A DNA stretch of 64,000 nucleotides from Scylla paramamosain (lineage: Eukaryota > Arthropoda > Malacostraca > Decapoda > Portunidae): NCBI RefSeq assembly GCF_035594125.1, contig NC_087161.1, positions 7,490,001 to 7,554,000 of the forward strand. Reading direction: 5' to 3'. The notes under the pieces were generated by a model. The model was not told the DNA's origin. It saw only the letters and a list, made by a program, of their open reading frames with translations, and did no database searches. Every line of letters begins with the position of its first letter. The stretch's first letter is position 1. Positions 55,518 through 64,000 of this stretch are shown here, piece by piece. A program made the position numbers and the translations under genes.

Positions 55518-55800
55518 AGATTAAATGAATACTTACCAAGTATGAAGGTTGATTATAATTTTACGAATATTTCACTGCGTCACTTAGGCAATAACTGCCC
55601 ACCCTTTCCCTTTCCGTCATGTAAAAAAGATAGATAAATAAAAAAAGTCTAGTCCAATGCCAGTAGGATCAAAACTGTACACTCTGAAAACTAATGCGTG
55701 GCGCTGCGCGAGACATTTCATTTATTGCTTAAGTGACGCAGTCAAATATTCGTGAAATTATGATCAACCCTCATACTTGGTAAGTATTCGTTTAATCCCA
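55513..55800. repeat. Palindromic terminal structure, ~80-bp arms
   Basis: GAATACTTACCAAGTATGA ... CACTGCGTCACTTA (55525-55588) is mirrored by TAAGTGACGCAGTCAAATA ... CATACTTGGTAAGTATTC (55730-55790). It probably belongs to the DIRS end. Confidence 0.88.
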
Positions 55801-55864
55801 TAATTATATGTGTGAGAGCTTAACTGGCATTGTTGTCCACAGAGAGAACGTAAAATTTCCTTTG

Positions 55865-55881
55865 CCAGTTATCTATTATCT

Positions 55882-55918
<37 letters not shown>

Positions 55919-55975
55919 TTTTATCTATTTGTTTATTTATTTATTTATTTATTTACTTTTTTATTTATTTTTTTT
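55865..55975. repeat. (TTTA)n microsatellite
   Basis: Imperfect TTTA array. Confidence 0.93.
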
Positions 55976-56659
55976 TGAGGGGAAACTAAATTTAAAATGT
56001 AAACAGACCAGGGTAAATTGTCTTTGATAAGGTAGTAGTCAAACACCAGTGATACACACAGAATTGAATGTAACACCTACACAGGATGTTTTCTACCAAA
56101 AATTAATGTAAACCCGAGGCACCAATTAATTGTTACAGCATAGTCATTTAAATTTCATTATTATGAACTGTTTAGCTATCATGGTTCCCGGTATAGGAGG
56201 TCCAACAATTCCAATGTAGCAAGACTAATTTCTAGAGATATCATTGTGAATAAGAAAAGAAAAATAATATGAAAACTTTTTTTATTTAGACGCTAACTTC
56301 AATAAAACAATTTAGTTGTCATGGAGTTTTTCCAGTGCCTTATAGACCTCCGGCTAAAATGCTACAATATAAAGCAAGGTCAGAACTATTTGGAAGAAAC
56401 CATGACTGATAGTAGCTAATCTAGTATTTTTACATCTATTAACAACAGCTAAATCAAAACTAAATTGAACAGTAAACTAAATCAAAGCAAAAGTAATTCA
56501 GTACCAACTTTAAATAAATACCCAAAAATTTGATTAAACCTTTTAATTAAAACAGAAGGAGCAACACTCAATCCACAAGAAACAATCAACCTTGACTCCG
56601 CACCCCCACCCCGTGATAGTAGCGTACACACACACTGATGTACAGTAGCGACTCGACGC
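55976..56659. other. Unassigned AT-rich sequence
   Basis: Nothing recognised. Confidence 0.45.
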
Positions 56660-56965
56660 GAACACACGCCCTTCCCCACGTAATACGAAAGGCCAAATAC
56701 AAAAATATTTTAACTCTGCTTGCTACACTTCCCTAAAGACACTAGTGGCAATCTAATATTGTTATGGTGTTCTTTACTATATATATCCTTTTGAGTAATA
56801 GCACTTTAACATGGCGCTCAAAAGGGAAGGGCGGAAAATAAAATGAAATCTTACAGCCTACTTAAATGGGTGGGGACAACCGGCGGACCCGCCGGAATCC
56901 CGCTCTTATATTCTTTGTCTCTATTTCCTTCTCTCACTTTTCCTTTTTTGCTATTTACTTCTTTC
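56660..56965 (+). repeat. Interspersed repeat, second copy of 40735-41045
   Basis: Same blocks in the same order, ending where a 175-bp TA microsatellite begins. Confidence 0.65.
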
Positions 56966-56976
56966 TACTTACGGCC

Positions 56977-57160
<184 letters not shown>

Positions 57161-57243
57161 ACACTTTTTAATCTATTTTTTTTCTATCTCCTCCTCTTTT
57201 TTTCTCCTGTTATCCCACCCTTCAATATTACATATTGGCTATG

Positions 57244-57245
<2 letters not shown>

Positions 57246-57284
<39 letters not shown>

Positions 57285-57337
57285 CGCCACCTGACTACAG
57301 TAAGGGTGACTACGTGTGATGTCAGATCACCCCCCCC

Positions 57338-57431
<94 letters not shown>
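57246..57431. repeat. (GT)n and (CT)n microsatellites
   Basis: GT 57246-57281; CT 57342-57431. Confidence 0.97.
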
Positions 57432-57433
<2 letters not shown>

Positions 57434-57961
57434 TTTTTTTTTTTTTCTTCTTCCGCCTCTTGCCTGCTTGCCGTCCATCAAAAGTATTGTATATAAGCTG
57501 CTAAGAAAGCAATCAGTTGACACTCCTCTCTTTAACATCCTAATCTTGTGATTTTGCTGTGACAGTGAGAGACTTGGCTGCTGCTTGCCAGGCTTTATTC
57601 AACTCAAACACAAGTAGCCCTGAAACAAAAATAGTAACTCATAACACAATAATATAAAACTAACTTTCATCAATCATGGCAATAGACACATAACATAATA
57701 CACATAATAGACACAAAATAATATAAGGACATGGTATATAATTCCTATACAAAGAGATAATGAAGGTAGCCTACATGGCATGTTGCCCTAAAAGTACAAA
57801 TAACAAACCCATATTAAACCATTCTTCCCCTCCAAAAAAAAGAAAAAAAAAAAAAACTGCCACCAATAACTATAGGTAATTAATCCCGCCCATATTGATC
57901 CGGAACCTTTGACATACGAGCTGATCTCCATACTAAAGGTGTTGCTGCATCTGCTTCTATC

Positions 57962-58234
57962 TCAGCTTCTTGGTGAGGCTCTGTATCCTTTGGAGATGCT
58001 AGGTGAGTTGCAGTGGGTACTGCCTCTGGTGACAATGGAGATGAGAGTGATTCCTGTGATCTTTAGCAGCAAAGTAGTTGACTTAGTCCTTGTGACATGG
58101 GGCCGAGTCATGAACAGAAACTGTTGACTCCATCCATCCTGATATTTAATGTGAGCATATGTTGGATAAACATCTAGTAGTTCTACTTGATCCACTAGAG
58201 GCTCATTTTTGTTTATTCTAATGAACCTTCTCAA
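57962..58234 (-). pseudogene. Gypsy integrase C-terminal segment
   Basis: RRFIRINKNEPLVDQVELLD then YPTYAHIKYQDGWSQQ resembles the P-x-Y-A-H-(V/I)-(R/K)-x-x-D-G motif after the integrase of arthropod Gypsy elements. Confidence 0.75.
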
Positions 58235-58313
58235 TAATACCGGCCCTGGTGTTATGATCCACGAAGGCAGAGAGCTCCCGGAAGATGAGCGGCGTGGAAA
58301 CCCAAAGAAGCGT

Positions 58314-58634
58314 TCATGTTGTTGCCGTAGACAGAAGAGATCTAAGTAAGTGCAAAACGTCAGTAAGTACTAATTCCCAATGCTGATTGGGAAGATTCCG
58401 CGATTTGAGAGCCAACTGGATTGCCTTCCATGTAGTACCGCTGAGCCGCTCCACTTGTCCATTGCCAGTTGGGTGATAAGGGGTAGATCGACTCGTTGCA
58501 ACCCATTTCTGGGTGAGATAGGACTTGAGACCTTTGGACATAAACGATGTTCCTTGATCAGAATGTATATAATTAGGCATCCCACACAGGCTGAATATTT
58601 GTTCCAAGCACTTGATTACTGCTGTTATATTCAT
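58314..58634 (-). pseudogene. Gypsy integrase core
   Basis: YIHSDQGTSFMSKGLKSYL (second Asp) and TPYHPTGNGQVERLSG (catalytic Glu) are diagnostic. The first Asp segment is lost upstream. Confidence 0.9.
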
Positions 58635-58784
58635 ATTGGGGCATGGAAAAACAAAAGGAAAGCGAGAATATTATTCAAAAACAGTAAGAAGATAAGGGTT
58701 GCGTGAGGCAGTTGGCAAAGGTCCCTTGAAATCGATGCTCAGTCTCTCCATTCCTTGTGTTGCCTAAAGAACCTTGGCTTCAAC

Positions 58785-59010
58785 TCAAACCTTGCAGGAG
58801 GCACAAACCTTCTTGACATCCTCAGTGGAAAAAAGATTCTTTGATCTCACGAAGTGAAGCAAACGCGTCACATAGGCTTTATAACACCATATCCTATACA
58901 GTAGCCAAGAAGATACACTCTGATGCTGCTTTGGGAACTCTTGGCCAAGTAGCATCCCAGAGCACAAGTCCTTCATTAATGCAAAACGTGTGGATGGCTA
59001 AGTTGATGAA
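58785..59010 (-). repeat. Duplicated Gypsy linker fused to the integrase zinc region
   Basis: The ~90 bp at 58918-59010 repeats 59706-59800 in the same orientation (LGQEFPKQHQSV versus LGQEFQKQHQSV). It runs on into TRLLHFVRSKN and KKVCASCKV of the integrase zinc finger. Confidence 0.85.
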
Positions 59011-59299
59011 GCGCATGGACTTAACAGTCTTAGAAGCATCCAAGGTTTATTTTTCTCTTGCTGATGACCTCAAGAAAGTGCTGTACATTGTGATCGTGTT
59101 TTTCTTGAGCGTGTACACCAATGGTGATGTTGTCGGGATACGGAATGCACCCTGTAATTTTTTTCCTTCACTAACTTGTCCATGGTTCATTGAAAAACTG
59201 CGACCTCATTCATCACTCCAAAGTGATATAGGCGCCCATTGGCCTTAAAAGCTGTATACTTCTTGTCTGATTCCTTCAGTGGGACTTGGTGATATGCAC

Positions 59300-59767
59300 T
59301 TTTTCATGTCAAAAGTTGAGAACACACTATATGGTGAGAGTTCATTCACCATGGTGTCGATTCTTGGCAGTGGATAAGCATCCAGTTCTGTATACTGATT
59401 TATAGTTTGCAAGTAATCAATACTTCTTATGTCGATTCAAGGGAATCTTCACCACCACCACCTGAGCCTTCCATGGAGATGAGCTATTTTCAATAATACT
59501 CTCGGCAAGCAAATGGTTTGTTTCCTCTGCGCTGAATTCCTTGTCATCTTTATTGTAGTATCTTGACTTTGTGACAATAAGTTTAGAATTAGGTGACAAA
59601 TATTGGAAAAGAGAAAGCTCATCTACAGTAGCAGCTGCTATAGAACAATATGAATCAGTACCGGATAGGTTGAGTGCCGGTTTTGGCCCACCGTATTCAG
59701 TAGTTACACTCTGATGCTGCTTTTGGAACTCTTGGCCAAGTAGCACTGCAGAGCACAAGTCCTTCAT
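59300..59767 (-). pseudogene. Gypsy RT N-terminal part
   Basis: SRYYNKDDKEFSAEETNHLL, ESIIENSSSPWKAQVVVVK and ELDAYPLPRIDTMVNELS mark the start of the RT. Upstream codons LGQEFQKQHQSV come from the linker after protease. The RT palm with the Asp pair is not visible. Confidence 0.82.
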
Positions 59768-60149
59768 TAATGCAAGACGTGTGGATGGCTAAGTTTGTTC
59801 ATAATACAAGACATGTGGATGGCTAAGTTTGTCCATTAAAATGAAGAATTAAGTCTACGTCGACATAACCTTGAGAGTTTGTGTGCAGTGATTTCTGTGC
59901 TAGAGTGATATCTTTATTGGTTCCATGGACTAGTAGCTTCAAGTCCTGTGCAACATCTTCATCTACATAGCTCGTCACTGCATGAATCAACAGGTGCTGT
60001 TAATTTCCGCCCATTGATTGCTGCTAAGGTGGCCCCTCGATGGAGGCTCTGAGGTATAGTGGTGCCAGTGACAATTGAAAGGACAGAAGGCTGTGTGGAG
60101 TCAAACACAGTAGCTGTCGTAGTCTTGCCTGTAGATGCCGATGTATTAG

Positions 60150-60935
60150 ACAGGCATGCTCAAGCGAAATGGCCTTTCTTGCCACGCATGGTACAGATAG
60201 AATTCCGTGCTGGGCAAATAGTAGGACTATGATAGAGCCCTCTACAAAAGTAACACCTTTTCTTCATAGATAGAGTAGCTGTCAATACTTGATTTTCAGT
60301 AGTTGTCACACAACCTTCAGACATAGACCTATTCTCCTCAGCATCATCCCCTACCATCTGTCCATGATCAGGAGTCACCACGGTGGCAGTTGTCCAAGCT
60401 GAGAAGTCATAGGACCGTAAGAACTGGCACTGCGCTGAGCTAGGTCCAAAGAGTAAGCCTGATCATAAGCCGTCCATAAAGCTAAAGTTTTATTTTCTAG
60501 AAGGCGATGGCTCGACCATTAATAAAGGTATCTCTAATAAAATCCCGGTACTGTTCTGCAGTAACTGCTTTCAAATTACAATCTTTACTTAATTTATGCA
60601 TTTCTCTCAAAAACTCGTTCAAAGATTCACCTGGCTTCTACCGATGAGTTGCAAGCAAATGTCTAGCTAATATTTCATTAGGTGTCTTTACTTTCAACTT
60701 TGCTTTTCAACTTCTCCAAAATGGAAATTGCAGAATCATATTTCGTGCATTCTTCAATGTACTCATAAACATTGTGGATGACATAGTTTACAAGTGTCCT
60801 TAGCTTATTCAGTGCCCTATGCTCACACTCTTGAATGAAGTTGGAAAACGTCCTGTGTCAGTGCCGCCATTCCTTGACTGCAGTAGGAGAGCTAGGGTCC
60901 AAATCCAGGCGGGTTGACTTCAACAGTTTCTCCAT
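60150..60935 (-). pseudogene. Gypsy gag with zinc knuckle
   Basis: It starts MEKLLKSTRLDLDPSSP. Later segments read KSKVKTPNEILARHLLATH and ESLNEFLREMHKLSKDC. It ends with a CCHC-type knuckle CYFCRGLYHSPTICPARNSI. Several stops interrupt it. Confidence 0.8.
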
Positions 60936-61099
60936 TGTCGAGCTGAATAAATATAATAGTGATCAATATGTATGATGAACAATAGGTGACTTGATGAAGC
61001 CCCCTGTTGCACGCCGAAAGAGGCCTCCATTCTTACTGACTTAGGGATATTTCTTGTATACACATACATAATTTTAAGTGCTTGCTACATGACTCTCCA

Positions 61100-61496
61100 G
61101 CACCCGAACTTCAGGAGGTGATCTAGCAGCTTCGCTCGTAGAACTTTGTCATACGCTTTACTAAAGTCAATAAACAACACAAGGATTTATTTTTTTTATA
61201 GTCTGGCTTAGTCACAATAATTTTAAATTCGAAATTTGTTCCATACATCCTCTGTTTCTCTGTGCTACGGCTTGACATCTGTCTACATCATACCAAAGTC
61301 ATAATATGTTCAATAATAACATGTCATAGACTTTTGCAAGTGTATCCACTATACTGATTCCTCTGTGGTTATTGCAAATCATCCTATTACCTGGCTTAAA
61401 TAATACAACTAGTTTCTTGTAACACCAAACCAAAGGATAACTCCAACCGTTAAGTACTACATTGAATATTGAGAAGAAGATTAGTAGCCATGACAC
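61100..61496 (-). pseudogene. LINE RT fragments
   Basis: FKPGNRMICNNHRGISIVDT, LAKVYDMLL and FIDFSKAYDKVLRAK are RT finger and palm motifs; the Asp of FIDFSKAYD is the first catalytic residue. Confidence 0.78.
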
Positions 61497-61739
61497 TGGT
61501 AAATGCTTAACAACACCAAGGCACAGTCCAGTGTAGCTCTTATTAATTTTTATGTTACTCGAGGCCTGCTTTATCTCCTACGGTAAGAATGGGTTGTCTA
61601 AAATTGGTATATATGTAAGGCGCATCCTGAACGTCATGCATGATTTTGCATGTTCGTCTTTTTCAGTAAGTTTTCAGAATGCTCTTTAAAATGTTAATTT
61701 TCCGGCTTTTCAACTTTGCATTGTCAGCATTTCCTCTTC

Positions 61740-62773
61740 AATTTACATTGCCATTCAACATGGTGTCCTTGGTATTTAAGAGTCGTTTCCAGCGTGGATG
61801 TGCCTCATCACAGGTGTGTCCAGCACCACGGTGATGTCTTGTGAAGTCAGCATCATTCTCCATGATAGTGCGGAAGCCCGCTGCGATCACCCCATCATCA
61901 TCAACACCTTCGTTGTCTAGTTCAACGGTGAGAAGTGCCGTGTCCTGCAACGCGCCCACTATTCTTTCTAAGTCTAGAGACTTGTAGAATGCACTCCTCT
62001 GTTTTAGTTGTGGTCCGAAGGATTCGTGATGCGATTAACCTAGAGATGACGCCCTTTGCAGCAGCTGTGATGGTGATGTTGCTCTTCCTTTCTCAGTCGC
62101 CAGGACGACACAGAGCGGTGCGTGGTGGGAACCGCGAAAGTCTTGCTGTGTCTCCACACTCCTAATCAAGTGTATGCATTCTCTCTTCGCAGAACACAGA
62201 ACAATTTCCGATATCCACACGTGGCGTGTCATAAACCAAAGATTACTGCCAGGTTGTCTGCCGCTGTGGTGAAGGTGATTGGCGCCTACCAAGGCATTGC
62301 TGTGCAAAATGTTGATCAGTGTCCTTCCGTGAATGTTGTTGTCATTCTTTATCCCTCGATATTCATAGGAGATGCCGCTCTCATCTTCGAGGCGTGGGGT
62401 ACCAACCAGTGCATTAAAATTCGCCCATTGCAATGGTGCCCTCAGTCTCCAGAGTGCGCTGAGTGAGGGCACCATAATGCATGTCCCTGAAGTAAGGTGA
62501 GTCGCCAGGTGATGTGTATACTTATTCTAACTTTATTTTTGGTATACACGACAGCTCCACCCATATCTGGTTCTCTACATCTGTGTCGACATTGGTGATG
62601 TTCTTTTGAATTCTGTTGTTGACAAGCATCACCACTTCTCTGTCTTGGCCACGCTTAAAAACATTATGGTAAGCAACGAATCCCAGTACTTCGAGGTTGA
62701 AATACCTTCTTGCCTCCAACATCCATACAATGTCATAATCGAAGATGAATTTCAGTATATCTGGTTTCTGCAA
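61740..62773 (-). pseudogene. LINE endonuclease remnants
   Basis: DYDIVWMLEARRYF, REVVMLVNNRI and WANFNALVG align loosely with the early strands and GDFNA motif of APE endonucleases. ISYEYRGIKNDNNIHGRTLI fits the region that follows. Confidence 0.6.
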
Positions 62774-62816
62774 TTTACCTTTAAGACAGGAAATGTTCCA
62801 GGAACAGATTTAATTT

Positions 62817-63560
62817 TCATTTCTTGTTAGGATTTAGAAATAAACGAGTGAACCTGCTAAGGACAGCTCCATCTCTAATTAGTATACGGTTTTTCCAATC
62901 ATAGATTACGTTCACTCCCACGTTTTCTGCTTTTTCTCTTTCCTCTCGCTCCCTCCGCAGACACACAGGTTTTCTCCTGACTGCAGGGTGGACATCTTTC
63001 TTAATGTAGACTTGTGACATAAGTCCTTGAACATTCCTCAGATTCTTAGCTTTTTCCCAGGATTCTGTCTATTTGATTCTGGTCTTTCAAAGTAACGAGA
63101 ATTAGTCTCATTTTCCTTCCATTCTGCTGATCCAGTCGCTTCACTTTAAGGTGCTTTGACCCACTGCTTTTGTAGCGCCAGCCGCCTGTATCACGTTCTG
63201 TATCTTTTCGTTGTCTGCTGTTCCCAGTTCATCCTCGTCCTCTGACAGTCCAGTTATTACAAGGTTTCTCTTTACTATCTAAACTCCTAGAGACTCCAGA
63301 AATAGCTGTTGTAAGTCAATAATCTGACAGGCATAATTTATTCTGTCAGATAGAGTCTGCACTTCTTTTTGTAGTGTTGTCATTTCTGCCATTGCTTCTT
63401 TAAAATTTCGAAGCTCGTCCAGTAGGACTCTATTAGATGGTTAATCATCTTTAAACTCGCTTATGATCGTAGTCAAGGCTTGTTTTAACTGAGCATGACT
63501 TCATTTCTCGTTCTCATTTGTTGTTGGAGCCCGAACTGTGGCACCATCAGTATATTCAGC
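62817..63560 (-). pseudogene. LINE ORF1-like protein remnants
   Basis: LDELRNFKEAMAEMTTLQKE suggests a coiled coil. VITGLSEDEDELG and ENVGVNVIYDWKNRILIRDG are typical of nucleic-acid-binding ORF1 proteins. Stops occur between them. Confidence 0.65.
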
Positions 63561-63934
63561 CATGATCAGCTGCTTCGGTGCACCATTTGGGTCAGGTGGA
63601 GACGATGGTACGGGGTTGCTAGGGATCTATTGTTTTTCAGCAGATTTTAGTTTTCGGATCGAAGGTGAAGTTTAAAACAGTCACCTTGATTTTCATTCGT
63701 TTATTTTGACTAAGTCCCCAAAGTCTACGTATCCGTGCATAAACCTCTAGGTCCCTGCATCTCTTACGCACTTCCTGACACTAAATTTGAGAATCTTACA
63801 GCACCCGATAGCCAATAAGCAGCCAAATTAAACGGAGTTCTATCCAGCTGTTGTCTTAGCACCAGTGCCCACACACTACCAACAACAATACAAGAATCAA
63901 CTAGAACAAGCATCAGAAGAAGAAGCAGCAGCAT

Positions 63935-63965
63935 TATCATCATCATCATCATCATCATCATCATC
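63935..63965. repeat. (ATC)n microsatellite
   Basis: About ten ATC units near the window end. Confidence 0.93.
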
Positions 63966-64000
63966 GGAAGAAGATTAAGAGGAAGAGGAAAAAGCAGAGG

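Larger units (their letters stand above)
45600..55800 (+). mobile_element. DIRS-like tyrosine-recombinase retrotransposon, interrupted
   Basis: Gag, RT/RNase H and tyrosine recombinase lie in that order on the plus strand. The inverted copy of the 45715-45757 sequence at 55477-55517 gives inverted terminal repeats, the hallmark of DIRS elements. A hAT element splits gag (46457-51420), leaving about 5.2 kb of DIRS sequence. The outer ends are approximate. Stops and frameshifts show it is dead. Confidence 0.85.
57950..60935 (-). mobile_element. Gypsy-type retrotransposon, minus strand, rearranged
   Basis: From 60935 downward: gag, zinc knuckle, protease region, RT start, a deleted/duplicated middle, integrase zinc-binding remnant, integrase core and C-terminus. 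It is broken by stops throughout. Confidence 0.88.
60985..63660 (-). mobile_element. Non-LTR retrotransposon, decayed, clade unassigned
   Basis: From 63660 downward: an ORF1-like part with a coiled-coil stretch and RRM-like VITGLSEDEDELG, then ORF1 end VYIKKDVHPAVRRK. Next come endonuclease fragments (62773-61740) and RT fragments FKPGNRMICNNHRGIS (61400) and FIDFSKAYDKVLRAKLLDHL (61160). It is cut off near 60985, close to the Gypsy gag start. Confidence 0.78.

Overview
The window looks like nuclear DNA of a decapod crustacean, most likely a portunid-type crab. The support is split genes with GT-AG introns, very dense (AT)n, (CT)n and (GT)n microsatellites, and a jockey-like LINE family of a kind I associate with crab genomes. 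There is no prokaryotic gene organisation and no rRNA or convincing tRNA gene. The species assignment is an inference.

Positions 228-20318 (minus strand) hold one recognisable host gene, lysosomal alpha-N-acetylglucosaminidase (NAGLU, GH89 family). Thirteen coding exons can be placed with GT/AG junctions, and their codon phases fit at every junction. Both catalytic-glutamate motifs are present. The signal-peptide exon lies upstream and was not found; the C-terminal part lies beyond position 1. The introns are filled with repeats: two Tigger-type elements, three longer copies and several 3'-tail fragments of a jockey-like LINE, an element with 1-kb-spaced inverted ends, and a foldback element with ~315-bp arms. 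Three donor sites run straight into, or almost into, microsatellites.

Positions 20319-31173 hold no recognised host gene. They contain a decayed piggyBac element (21452-23889), a degenerate TTAGG-like tract, AT microsatellites, an LTR-like repeat, minisatellites (a 20-bp unit array at 29981-30240 is the most regular) and unassigned sequence.

Positions 31174-45450 are accessory DNA: a hAT element (31174-34486), a decayed CR1-like LINE, a perfect palindrome with an AT core, and a 1.7-kb element with 230-271 bp inverted ends (37071-38805). That last element encodes an integrase zinc-finger fragment fused to a CXC cysteine domain. A decayed Gypsy element follows, with possible LTR remnants on both sides.

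Positions 45600-55800 are a DIRS-like tyrosine-recombinase retrotransposon. Its gag is interrupted by a 5-kb hAT element with a perfect 8-bp target duplication. That hAT element in turn contains a solo LTR (4-bp duplication) and a CR1-like LINE with a long open frame. Positions 56660-64000 contain another LTR-type repeat, very long microsatellites, a rearranged minus-strand Gypsy element and a decayed minus-strand non-LTR element.

Apart from NAGLU, nearly every coding signal is a transposon remnant. The most unusual items are the integrase-CXC inverted-repeat element, the dated nest of insertions in the DIRS element, the foldback element around a LINE tail, and the splice-site/microsatellite associations in NAGLU.
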